Origin: UTCFX2 sp002050125
GTDB taxonomy: Bacteria > Chloroflexota > Anaerolineae > Anaerolineales > UBA4823
NCBI GenBank assembly: GCA_027494035.1
Contig: JAOSJQ010000001.1
Coordinates: forward strand, 1,984,001 to 2,048,000
Length of the DNA stretch: 64,000 nt
Direction of reading: 5' to 3'
Shown here: positions 26,666-35,576 of the stretch, piece by piece
Layout of the letters: each line of letters begins with the position of its first letter
Position numbering within the stretch: the first letter of the stretch is position 1
Made by a program: the position numbers and the translations under genes
Notes under the pieces: model-generated
Told to the model about the DNA's origin: nothing
What the model saw: the letters and a program-made list of their open reading frames with translations, nothing else
The model's database searches: none

Positions 26666-27688
26666 GTGCCGGTCCCTAATTTGACTTTTTTCTGCGAACT
26701 CGATTCTGCGCCGTTGGCATCCCTCTTGAACAATTCGATGATTGATGATTTGAAGACCATGCGAGCCGGGGTGAGCATGGGATTGCGCGATCTCAGCTCT
26801 GAACGGGCAGAGATTGTTAAAGATCTCAATAAAGCCGGCGTACCGTTAGTGGCGTGGCTGCTGCTTCCCAAGGAGGAAGGATACTGGTTTAATTTGCGCA
26901 ACGCGCCGCAAGCCACGCGCCGCTATCTCGAATTTCGCGGATGGACTGAAAAACACGGTCTGAAATGGGCAGCAATTGGGTTGGATATCGAGCCGGACGT
27001 GCGGGAAATGGAAGATCTGGCAAATCGCAATTGGCGGTTAATCCCGTCCTATCTTGTCCGGGCGTTTGCGCGCTTTGAATATAAGAGAGGCTTGCTGGCA
27101 TACCGCCGGCTGGTTTCACAAATCCATGCCGATGGGTATCTAGTCGAAAGCTATCAATTTCCCCTGATTGAAGACGAGCGCAAAGCGCGTTCCACACTGC
27201 TCCAGCGGGTATTCGGCTTGGTAAACCTCGCGGTAGATCGCGAGGTGTGGATGCTTTATACAAGTCATCTAAGACCTTACGGCGCCGGGATATTGGGCAG
27301 TTATGCCGAAGATGCCCAGGCGATCGCTGTGGGCAGCACCGGCGGCGGGGTGGATATTCATTCAACCGATATCCGACCGCTTTCCTGGGATGAATTGACC
27401 CGAGATTTGCGCCTGGCTTGGTACTCGTGCAACGATATTTATATTTTTAGCCTGGAGGGGTGCGCTCAGCAGGGATATATTGAGAAGTTGAAGCAGCTCC
27501 GTTGGGACTACCCAGTCATCCTCCCGGAGACGAGTATGCAGCGAGTGGACGGCTGGCGCCGTTCGCTTCAGTCCGTATTGTGGCTGTTTTCGCATCTGGC
27601 GGTTATCTTGGGGATCGTGCTGGGCATCTTTGTCGCCTGGAGGGCGATTCTGCATTGGTGGTCGGGGAGAAATCGTCCCAATTCATAA
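26666..27688 (+). CDS. Membrane-anchored protein of unknown function
   Basis: I do not recognise this family. About 340 residues form an alpha/beta domain with strand-like segments (VPLVAWLLLPKEEGYWFN, WAAIGLDIEPDV, DGYLVESYQFP, REVWMLYTSHL, CNDIYIFSLEG), which together suggest a TIM-barrel. Acidic residues in LDIEPD and a tyrosine-rich later part resemble a glycosidase-like site. A single hydrophobic helix near the C-terminus (LFSHLAVILGIVLGIFVAW) is a probable anchor, followed by a basic tail. The start GTG 26666 follows AGGAGG at 26653-26658. There is no N-terminal signal peptide, so the side of the membrane is uncertain. Confidence 0.6.
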   Translation: MPVPNLTFFCELDSAPLASLLNNSMIDDLKTMRAGVSMGLRDLSSERAEIVKDLNKAGVPLVAWLLLPKEEGYWFNLRNAPQATRRYLEFRGWTEKHGLKWAAIGLDIEPDVREMEDLANRNWRLIPSYLVRAFARFEYKRGLLAYRRLVSQIHADGYLVESYQFPLIEDERKARSTLLQRVFGLVNLAVDREVWMLYTSHLRPYGAGILGSYAEDAQAIAVGSTGGGVDIHSTDIRPLSWDELTRDLRLAWYSCNDIYIFSLEGCAQQGYIEKLKQLRWDYPVILPETSMQRVDGWRRSLQSVLWLFSHLAVILGIVLGIFVAWRAILHWWSGRNRPNS

Positions 27689-27695
27689 ACATTTA

Positions 27696-27731
27696 AGTCT
27701 GGTCTTTTTCCCCACGTTGAAAGACCAGACT
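27696..27731. terminator. Hairpin between convergent genes
   Basis: A perfect 12-bp inverted repeat (AGTCTGGTCTTT, 27696-27707, and its complement, 27720-27731) with a 12-nt loop lies between two convergent genes. It has no strong T tract on either side, so it may end transcription in both directions only weakly. Confidence 0.5.
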
Positions 27732-27765
27732 CAACTGGCTCTGATAGACAAAGCTTAGTAACCGC

Positions 27766-28233
27766 TCAATCGACTTGTTCGACCAGATAATTCTGAATGC
27801 CCATCTGCTCGATCTGATCCAGTTGGGCTTCGATCCAGTCGATGTGATCTTCTTCGTCCGTCAAATTTCCTTCGAGCAGTTCACGCGTTCCATTGTCGCC
27901 CAATTCGACTGCCAGGCGGATCCCTTCATTGTAGCCTTTGACAGCCGTGTACTCGCTCTGCAGATCGTTCGAGTGCTGGGTTTTTACGTCAGCGCCGATG
28001 TGAATCTTGTTCAGGTTGCTGACAATCGGAACGCCCTCTAAAAAAATGATGCGGCTGATCAATTTCTCGGCGTGTTTCATCTCTGTGATCGCTCGGGCTT
28101 CGATTTTAGCGTGCAGTTTTCCGTACCCCCAATTGCTGCACATCTCGGAATGAACGATATACTGATTGATCGCGGTCAGTTCATCCGCCAGAAGGGCATT
28201 CAAACGTTCGATTATTTGCGGGTTTCCTATCAT
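27766..28233 (-). CDS. bfr: Bacterioferritin
   Basis: The 155-residue protein has every landmark of bacterioferritin at the same numbering as the E. coli protein: ferroxidase ligands E18, E51, H54, E94, E127 and H130, and the haem-ligand M52. It would form a 24-mer that oxidises and stores iron. The length is typical for the family. It is divergent from pncB; the intergenic region has TATAAT at 28315-28320 but no convincing Fur box. Regulation by iron is plausible but not visible. Confidence 0.97.
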   Translation of the reverse strand: MIGNPQIIERLNALLADELTAINQYIVHSEMCSNWGYGKLHAKIEARAITEMKHAEKLISRIIFLEGVPIVSNLNKIHIGADVKTQHSNDLQSEYTAVKGYNEGIRLAVELGDNGTRELLEGNLTDEEDHIDWIEAQLDQIEQMGIQNYLVEQVD

Positions 28234-28365
28234 CTCACGGCTCGCCTTTCTCTATTTTTTTCAAGAAGCGTGGTTAAAATTCGAGTTCTGCGTCATGAAT
28301 CGCGTTTCAGTTATTATAATATCATGAGGTACTCTTTTTAATTCAATGTTGACGGAAAAAGGAAT

Positions 28366-29915
28366 ATGAAAATAGCTGATCAGGAAATGGCAGAGGGATT
28401 CTCTTCACAGATATGTATCAATTGACGATGGCGCAGGTTTATTTTCAAATGGGTCTGCATGAAAAGCAGGTCCAGTTTGACCATTTTTTCCGCGATTATC
28501 CCGATTACGGCACGCACAAGGCAGGATATTGCATCAACGCCGGTTTGGAATGGCTGCTGGATTGGATGGCGCGGGTGCATTTTCGGGATGAGGATATTGA
28601 ATATCTGCGCGGTCAGAAAACCCACCGCGGCGACCCGATGTTTCGCCCCGACTTCCTGGACTGGCTTCAGAGCCGCTGCGATTTTTCCTCGTTGAGTCTT
28701 TGGGCAATCCCGGAGGGTCGTGTAGTCCACCCAAATGAACCGCTAACGGTCGTGCGTGGTCCGATCGCGCTGGCGCAAATCCTGGAAACTTCATTATTGA
28801 ACCATTTGAATTACCAGACCCTAATTGCAACTAAAGCTTCGCGCATCCACGAGGTCGGTCGCAAACGACTGTTGTTGGAGTTCGGGTTGCGGCGCGCTCA
28901 AGGTAAAGGCGCGAATGCCGGCGCTCGGGCGGCGCTAATTGGCGGAGCAGACTACTCCTCCAACGTCGGCGCGTCCGCGGTGATGGGCACCGCGCCAAAA
29001 GGGACGCATGCGCACAGCCTGGTGCAGCTCTACATGGCGCTCGGAATGGGAGAGCTGGAGGCGTTTCAGGCGTATGCGGATGTGTTTCCAGACGAAACCA
29101 TTCTGTTGGTGGACACCATCGATACGATCGAGAGCGGCGTGCCAAATGCCATCAAGGTCTTTGAGGGGCTGCGCCGCAAGGGTTACGCGCCGCTCGGCAT
29201 CCGCCTGGATTCGGGAGACCTGGCTTATTTGAGCATCCAGGCTGCCAGGATGTTGAATGAAGCCGGTTTCGAAGACGTTTCCATCGTTCTTTCCAATAAC
29301 TTGGACGAGCTGGTGATCTGGCAGATTATCACCCAGATCAGCCTGGAGGCGCCGCGCTACGGGCTGGACGCCGACCGGTTGATCAACCGCCTGGTTTATG
29401 GGGTCGGCACTCACCTGATCACCTCCTGGGGAGAGCCAGCCCTGGGCGGCGTCTACAAACTGGTCGCCGTTTACGACCAGGATAAATGGATCCCGGCTTT
29501 GAAAGTCTCCGAATCGCCAACAAAGACCCCGAACCCGGGTTACAAGCGCGTCTGGAGGGTATATGACAATCGAGGAAATGCTACGGCGGACTTGATCAGT
29601 CTGGATGAAGAGGACTTCTCCGCCGAGGATCAGGTTGTGCTGCGCCATCCGTACGAGTATTCCAAGATGCGCACCTTGAACCGCTCAGAAATCTCGGAAA
29701 TTGAGCCGCTGCTGGTGGAGGTGCTGCGTGAGGGTCAGCTTGTATATGACCTGCCGGATTTAGAACAGATACGCCTGACAAGAAATTTGGATATCGAACG
29801 GCTGGATCCCGGTGTGAAGCGCATTATGAATCCACACATCTATCATGTTTCGCTTTCCAACAAGCTGCTGAGCTTGAAGCAGACATTGATCGATGAGGCG
29901 CGGGAGAAGAAATAG
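28366..29915 (+). CDS. pncB: Nicotinate phosphoribosyltransferase, possible frameshift at the start
   Basis: This enzyme converts nicotinate and PRPP to nicotinate mononucleotide in NAD salvage. It shows TDMYQLTMAQVYF near the N-terminus, TKASRIHEVG, GTAPKGTHAHSL, the catalytic RLDSGDLAYLS and VYGVGTHLITSW. ATG 28413 is in frame but gives a truncated N-terminus. If a G is missing in the GGG run at 28395-28397, the frame extends to ATG 28366, which is preceded by AAGGA, giving 516 residues and the expected GILFTDMYQLT. The second start is preferred but unproven. Confidence 0.88.
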
Positions 29916-29939
29916 AAAAGACGGCTCTGGAGGATAGGG

Positions 29940-30575
29940 ATGAAGATCTTCGAATCTCGATTTTTGTGGGGGGGATTGCTGATCCTGGCAGGGCTGCTGT
30001 TCCTGGTAGACAATCTTGGAATTGTTAAACTGGGTGATCTTTTTTGGCTGATTCTTTTTATTGCCGCAGGCGCATTTTTTCTTTCGATGTTCTTCCAACA
30101 TCGATCGAACTGGTGGGCGCTCATACCCGGCATTACATTGCTGAGCCTGGGCGCCTTGACGCTGATTAACCGGCTGGCGCCAGCAGTTGGCGCGCTGTGG
30201 GGCGGATTGATTGTTTTAGGGGGGATTGGAATCAGCTTTATTGCTGTTTACCTGGCGGAGCGGGAAAACTGGTGGGCAGTCATTCCGGGCGGGGTGCTAT
30301 TGACCCTGGCGCTGGTGGCTGGTTTGGATGCGCGTAACCCGAGCACGCGCACAGCGGGGATATTCTTTCTGGGGCTGGGTCTCACGTTCGTGGTCCTGGC
30401 AATATTGCCCACCCCGCAGGGCGAGATGCGCTGGGCTTGGATCCCGGCGGGGATCTTGCTCTTAGCCGGGGCGCTTTTCTGGCTGGCTGCGGAGAATCTG
30501 TTCGTCTATTTCTTGCCGCTTACGTTGATCGGATTTGGCGGGTTCTTGATCTGGCGGGCGCTGAGGCGGCGTTAA
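29940..30575 (+). CDS. Small multi-helix membrane protein (LiaF/DUF5668-like)
   Basis: The 211-residue protein has about eight hydrophobic segments and three copies of a W-x-x-I-P-G motif followed by a hydrophobic run: NWWALIPGITLLSLGAL, NWWAVIPGGVLLTLALV and RWAWIPAGILLLAGAL. This resembles the membrane part of LiaF/LiaI-like and DUF5668 proteins. The role is unknown; such proteins often act in envelope stress sensing. It is 24 bases after pncB with a ribosome binding site GGAGG, and convergent with the DinG-type helicase gene. Confidence 0.55.
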   Translation: MKIFESRFLWGGLLILAGLLFLVDNLGIVKLGDLFWLILFIAAGAFFLSMFFQHRSNWWALIPGITLLSLGALTLINRLAPAVGALWGGLIVLGGIGISFIAVYLAERENWWAVIPGGVLLTLALVAGLDARNPSTRTAGIFFLGLGLTFVVLAILPTPQGEMRWAWIPAGILLLAGALFWLAAENLFVYFLPLTLIGFGGFLIWRALRRR

Positions 30576-30586
30576 AGCGGCGCAGC

Positions 30587-33385
30587 TCAAAGGTTCAGCC
30601 ATCTGGCGGTCTGGCGCGGCAGTTCGCCGATTGGGCTGGCTCTGACGGTACAGATGGGCAGCGAATCGAGGAAAAGCCGACCATAGCGTTTGGTCAGGAT
30701 GCGGCGGTCTAAAACCACCACGACGCCGTGGTCGAATTGAGTGCGGATCAGGCGCCCAAACCCTTGCCGAAAGCGCAAGATTGCCTCGGGCAGGTTGTAT
30801 TGTTGGAATGGATCCTCGAATGTCTCCGACCGGGCTGCCACGATTGGGTCGGTGGGGACGTCAAAGGGCAGTTTGACGATCACCAGTACGGATAGCGCCG
30901 GTCCCGGAACGTCCACGCCCTCCCAAAACGAGCGCGTGCCGAGCAGAATCGCGCGTTCAGCGGAGCGAAAGGATTCCAGCAGCGTGTGTTCGGAGGCGCC
31001 GTCGCCCTGTTCGAAAATCAAAATGTCCTCTTTGGCTAAAGCGGAGGAGATCGCCTGCGAGGTGCGTTTGAGCTGATCATAAGAGGTGAACAGCGCCAGG
31101 GTTCGCCCGCCGGTGGCGGTGCAAAGGCGGATCAGCGCGCTCTCCACGGCGCGCTGGTGTCCTTGCCGGTCTCCCGGCTCAGGGATATCGTTTGCCAGAT
31201 AAAGCAACGCCGCGCTTTCGAAATCGAATGGCGAACCGAGCGCCAGCTCATCGGCTTCGACCGCGCTCAGCCGCCCGCGCAGATAGTCGAACTTGCCCGC
31301 CGCTGTGAGCGTAGCCGAGGTCAAGATGACGGAAGCCTTCTCGTGCCACAGGTATTTTTGCATCATCTCCCCGATGTGCAGCGGCGCGGCGTACAGCGCA
31401 AGCTGATTCCCCACAGGCTGGGTTTCTGCCCAATAGATGAGGTCTTCGGATGGCTCGAACACCAGCGAATTCATCTGCGTTCCAAACTCATCAAAAAGGC
31501 GATAGAGATTCGTCAGGCTGCCGTACAACTCTTCATCTTCTTCAGCCAGGGTTTCTTGAAGTTCAGCCAGCGCCCTGGCAAGTTCGGCGATCAGATCCAG
31601 CATGGGCTTCAAAACCTGGGAAGCCTTGTCCCACGCCATTTCGACCTCTTCCCAGGCGGGCTGGATGCGCGTGGCTGGCAGAATGCGCTCCTGATGGGCA
31701 TACATCCCGACCGGTTGTCCTTCGCGCTGTTCGCTCAGGAAATGGTTAACGCTGGTGAAAAACTGCTGGTTGTGGTTTTGGAAACGAAAAGCCAAATCTG
31801 TAATGCGCTGGACGGTGTGCCTGAGCACTGCCAAATCGCTCGGCGGCAGCGCCTCTTGGGTGGCGCTGAGCGTCCAGCCGAGCAAGCCCGAACTTGGGCT
31901 GCCAAGCTGTTTTAGCAGACGTTCAACATCGCTTGACGCGACGCGATAACTCAGCGCGTTGGTGATGGCGTCTTCCAGGTGGTGACCCTCATCGATAATC
32001 AGGTAATCGTACTCCGGCAGGACGCGGTTACCGGTAGCCACATCCGCCAGCAGCAGGGCGTGGTTGACGATGAGGATGTTTGCGCTTTGAGCGGCTTGTT
32101 TGGCGCGGTAAAAAGGGCAGGCGCCGCCCGTGTGCTTAACGCAGTTTTCGGCGGTACAGCCTTCGTCTTCTGCCGACAGGCGCATCCAGATCTGGCGCTC
32201 AACGGGACCGTTAAGATTGATCTCGGCGCGGTCGCCGCTGTGCGTGTTTTGCAGCCAGACCAGGACCTTAGCGAGCACACGCATCTCCTCGACAGTTTCC
32301 GGTCCGTGCCGGCGCAGACTTTCCAGCCTTCTGGGGCATAAGTAGTTTGAACGACCTTTTAGCAGCGCTGCCTGAAGGTCGATCCCTAGAGCCTGGCGGA
32401 GATCGGGGATGTCCTTGTGAATCAACTGGTCTTGCAGGTTGATGGTGTTGGTCGAGATGACCACCCGGCAGCCGTTGTGGATTGACCAGAGCGCGCTTGG
32501 CGCCAGGTAAGCCATGCTCTTGCCGGTGCCTGTGCCGGCTTCAACCATCAAGTGTTTTCCTTCGGATAAGGCGCGGGTGACCGCCCGGAGCATCTCCACT
32601 TGCTGGCGGCGGTATTCGAATTGCGGGAAATGGCGTGAAAAAAGCCCGCCCGGCTCGAGGATCGAAGCTACCTCTTCTTCATCCAGGGGTGAAAACTGCT
32701 CTTTGGGCTGCAGGGGTGCAAACGAGACGGTGGTTCGCTCGTCGAAGAGCGGTCCATAATAAACGTGGCGGATCGAATCCGGCGAAACGATTTCGTGCGA
32801 GCGGGCGCGCATTGCCATGCGCAGGGGGTAATAGCCACCCCAATCCACCGGTTCGCTCAGCCGCAGGATCTCTGTCAGAAGCGGCATTGGGAGCGCCATG
32901 GCGTGCTCAAACAGGCGTAAAAAGACCCCGCGGGTGGCGCGGGCGTCATCCAAGGCGCGGTGGGTTGCGGGATATGGCACCTCCAGCGCCTGCGCCAGCG
33001 CGCTCAGGTTATACCGCCCGGCGTTGGGCAGCAGCACAGCCGCCATCTCATAGGTGTCCATAGCCGTGTTGCGGCGGAAAAGCTGGTGTTTCTTGAAAAA
33101 ACCTATGTCGAACTGCACATTGTGCCCCAGGATGGGGTCATCGCCGACAAAGGCTTCAAGATCGGAAAGCACGTCCAGGATGGACGGCGCCTGCAGCACC
33201 ATTTGATCGGTGATGCCGGTCAACTGAGTGATAAATGGCGGGATGCGCCGGCCGGGATTGACCAGGGTGCTCCACTCGGCTTCGACGCGGTGATCCTTGA
33301 AGCGCACCGCTCCGATTTCGATAATGGCGTCTTTGGCGGCATCCAAGCCGGTTGTTTCAATGTCGAAGGCGACGATCGAATCCAT
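30587..33385 (-). CDS. dinG: DnaQ-like exonuclease / DinG-family helicase
   Basis: This 932-residue protein has an N-terminal DEDDh exonuclease domain (VAFDIETTGLD near residue 4, later GHNVQFDIGFF and THRALDDARAT) and a C-terminal XPD/DinG-type superfamily 2 helicase. Helicase motifs include VEAGTGTGKSMAYL (Walker A), IIDEGHHLED (DEAH-like) and GFGRLIRTQFD. Four cysteines at NYLC, GCTAENC and GACP match the iron-sulphur site. The fused form is found in Firmicutes and other Gram-positive lineages. The start at 33385 lies 6 bases after a perfect TATAAT, so the mRNA is probably leaderless. An ATG at 33400 would lie within the -10 region. Confidence 0.9.
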   Translation of the reverse strand: MDSIVAFDIETTGLDAAKDAIIEIGAVRFKDHRVEAEWSTLVNPGRRIPPFITQLTGITDQMVLQAPSILDVLSDLEAFVGDDPILGHNVQFDIGFFKKHQLFRRNTAMDTYEMAAVLLPNAGRYNLSALAQALEVPYPATHRALDDARATRGVFLRLFEHAMALPMPLLTEILRLSEPVDWGGYYPLRMAMRARSHEIVSPDSIRHVYYGPLFDERTTVSFAPLQPKEQFSPLDEEEVASILEPGGLFSRHFPQFEYRRQQVEMLRAVTRALSEGKHLMVEAGTGTGKSMAYLAPSALWSIHNGCRVVISTNTINLQDQLIHKDIPDLRQALGIDLQAALLKGRSNYLCPRRLESLRRHGPETVEEMRVLAKVLVWLQNTHSGDRAEINLNGPVERQIWMRLSAEDEGCTAENCVKHTGGACPFYRAKQAAQSANILIVNHALLLADVATGNRVLPEYDYLIIDEGHHLEDAITNALSYRVASSDVERLLKQLGSPSSGLLGWTLSATQEALPPSDLAVLRHTVQRITDLAFRFQNHNQQFFTSVNHFLSEQREGQPVGMYAHQERILPATRIQPAWEEVEMAWDKASQVLKPMLDLIAELARALAELQETLAEEDEELYGSLTNLYRLFDEFGTQMNSLVFEPSEDLIYWAETQPVGNQLALYAAPLHIGEMMQKYLWHEKASVILTSATLTAAGKFDYLRGRLSAVEADELALGSPFDFESAALLYLANDIPEPGDRQGHQRAVESALIRLCTATGGRTLALFTSYDQLKRTSQAISSALAKEDILIFEQGDGASEHTLLESFRSAERAILLGTRSFWEGVDVPGPALSVLVIVKLPFDVPTDPIVAARSETFEDPFQQYNLPEAILRFRQGFGRLIRTQFDHGVVVVLDRRILTKRYGRLFLDSLPICTVRASPIGELPRQTARWLNL

Positions 33386-33391
33386 GTCGGG

Positions 33392-33397
33392 ATTATA
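33392..33397 (-). promoter_or_regulatory. -10 box of the DinG-type gene, leaderless arrangement
   Basis: A perfect TATAAT on the minus strand is followed by six bases and then the ATG at 33385. The transcription start would coincide with the start codon. Confidence 0.55.
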
Positions 33398-33497
33398 CAC
33401 TTCAATCGCAGGAAAAATGCATTGGGATGAAGCGGCAGGAAAAGCAACCCGACATGCTGCTCAATAAAAAATGGCGGCATGCACCGGTTCGACCGAT

Positions 33498-34354
33498 TTA
33501 TTCGGACGTTCCAGCCGGCTCGGTTTGATTTTGTTCGAAGATACGGCGCAGCGCCTCAGCCTGGCTCTGACTGATTCCCAGTTCAGCCAGAGAGTCCAGA
33601 TCGTTATCGAGAATGCGTCTGCCGAGCCCGGAGTGACTCCAGACCTTTAAGTCTTCCTCGATCGGCGAGCCAACAATGTCCTCGCGCACGATTTTACCAT
33701 CCGCCATCACAATCACCCGCCGGGTTTGGCGCGCAACGTTGAGGTCGTGCGTGACAACCAGAATCGTGGTGTGGTAATTCTGGTTGATCGTGTGGAATAA
33801 TTTGAGCAGATCGTTCCCAGCGGCTGTGTCGAGATTGCCGGTGGGTTCGTCAGCCAGGATCAAAGGGGGTTGTTAGCCAGCGCCCGAGCTACGGCGACTC
33901 TCTGACGCTGCCCGCCGGATAGCTGAGACGGCAGGTGGTTCATGCGCGGGCTCAGACCTACCAGTTCGATCAATTCTTTGGCGCGTCGGCGGCGGCTCCC
34001 CGCTGAAATATGACCCATCATGGGGACTTCCACGTTCTCCAGCGCGCTCAGCGTTGGCAGCAGATTGTGGAGTTGAAAAACAAACCCAACCGTCGCCGCG
34101 CGAAAGCGGTCCTTGTTCCGCAGGCGCGCCAGATCCTGACCGTTTACAAAGACCTGTCCGCTGGTTGGCAGATCGAGAGCGCCAATCACATTGAGCAGCG
34201 TGCTTTTGCCGCTGCCGCTGGGTCCCATGATCGCAACCAGTTCGCCGGGCGCAACTTTCAGGTTCAAATCGTCCAACGCCCGGATTTGTTCCCCGTCGCC
34301 ATAAATCCGGCACAGGCTGTATGTCTCGATCATCCATTCATTGGTTTCAACCAT
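33498..34354 (-). CDS. ABC transporter ATPase (LolD/MacB type), frameshifted
   Basis: The repaired protein of 285 residues has the nucleotide-binding domain of the MacB/LolD family: Walker A GPSGSGKST, signature LSGGQRQRVAVARAL, Walker B LILADEPTGNLD and the H-loop VTHD. Reading breaks at a G5 run (33865-33869), where one added base gives LANNPPLILADEP. The C-terminal extension of about 60 residues after the ATPase domain is unusual. It forms an operon with a HlyD-type adaptor and a tandem permease downstream of a TetR gene, the layout of an efflux system. Confidence 0.88.
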
Positions 34355-34393
34355 TATTTCCTTGTCCTTGTCCGGCAGGCGCGGATCGCGCGG

Positions 34394-35539
34394 TTAATCC
34401 ACTAAAATATCGACAAAGGCGGTCATCCCCCAGCGCAGCAGGGGCGGTAGCTCATCCATAACAATCACGGCTGTGTAATTAACTCCTGAGCCTTCGGAGC
34501 TTTTGGGCGCCAGGGATTTGACCGTGCCGGTGACCTCAACGCCTGGCAGGGCGTCGAAGGTGATTTTCACCGCGACGCCCGGCTGCACCCGCGCCGCGTC
34601 GATCTCATTCAGGTCGGTTGTTTCGATCTGCAGGTTATCGAGATTTGCCAGCAGAACCACAGGCTGACCCGACATCGTCCATTCTCCGATGCGGACATCG
34701 ACGCCGCTGATGGTTCCCGAGAAGGGCGCAGTCAATTCCAGATCATCGAAACTGGCTTGGGCGGCTGCCAGCGCAGCCTTGGCGTTTGCCAGGCGGGCTT
34801 CGGCGACCCGGACATCTTTGGGATCGGGTCCCTTCTGGAGGATGGCGAAATCCTTTAACGCTTCCGCCAGCCTCTGCTGAGCTACGTCCTGTTCGGTTTC
34901 ATACTGGAGGCGTTTTACGGCTGAGTTGTAGTCCGCCTGGGCATCGTCCAAAGCCTCTTTCAAGTCTTCACGGGTTGAATCTGTGGAGGGATAATATTTA
35001 TATGGCTCGAAATTTGCGCGCGCCTGGTCGAGGCGCTGCTGCATCAATTCCAGGGCTTCAGCCGTGCTGAGCTTAGCCTGGTTGGAAGGCACCGTGAAGT
35101 TATCCCATTGATATTGGGCATCGCGCACCGCTTTTGTGGCTCTTGAGATCAAGTCTAGATTGGCGATCCGGGCGTCGTCGGTATGCTTCAACAGATCCTC
35201 GTAGTCTCTTTGCGCCACCGTCAATTCCAGTTCGGCGGCTGAGATCGCGGCTTGAAGTTCTTCTCGACCTTTCAGCCTGACCAACACGTCATCTTTCTGT
35301 ACCAGATCGCCTTTTTTTACCAGGACTTCCTGGACCACGCCGGGCGTCGTAAAGCTCAGGTTCGACCACTCGTCTGGCACGACCTTTCCCGTGGCGCTGA
35401 CGATGGGTCGAATATCCTCTGGCGGGAAAGGCTCCGCGGTGGGCGTCGTCTGCGGGCTCAACGCCGAGCAGCCTGTTAATAAAATGAAGCTGAAGACAAT
35501 TCCCAGCCGGACTAACGAATTTTTTTGGCTTTTTTTCAT
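34394..35539 (-). CDS. HlyD/MacA-type membrane fusion lipoprotein
   Basis: This 381-residue protein begins with a lipoprotein signal (SFILLTGCSAL) and shows the HlyD pattern: two lipoyl-like half domains (VQEVLVKKGDLVQKDDVLVRL and the later FSGTISGVDVRIGEW), a long coiled-coil hairpin between residues 95 and 235, and beta-barrel regions after TTDLNEIDAARV. It would link the MacB-type permease to export at the cell surface. GGAGG lies seven bases before the ATG. In an organism with a single membrane such adaptors act at the outer face of the cytoplasmic membrane. Confidence 0.85.
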   Translation of the reverse strand: MKKSQKNSLVRLGIVFSFILLTGCSALSPQTTPTAEPFPPEDIRPIVSATGKVVPDEWSNLSFTTPGVVQEVLVKKGDLVQKDDVLVRLKGREELQAAISAAELELTVAQRDYEDLLKHTDDARIANLDLISRATKAVRDAQYQWDNFTVPSNQAKLSTAEALELMQQRLDQARANFEPYKYYPSTDSTREDLKEALDDAQADYNSAVKRLQYETEQDVAQQRLAEALKDFAILQKGPDPKDVRVAEARLANAKAALAAAQASFDDLELTAPFSGTISGVDVRIGEWTMSGQPVVLLANLDNLQIETTDLNEIDAARVQPGVAVKITFDALPGVEVTGTVKSLAPKSSEGSGVNYTAVIVMDELPPLLRWGMTAFVDILVD

Positions 35540-35576
35540 TGATGGACCTCCATGGTGTTTAACCGGTTTTTTTGGT

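Noticed and set aside
28234..28365. A Fur box controlling bacterioferritin
   Set aside because: The AT-rich stretch around 28310-28325 has no inverted repeat matching the Fur consensus well enough.
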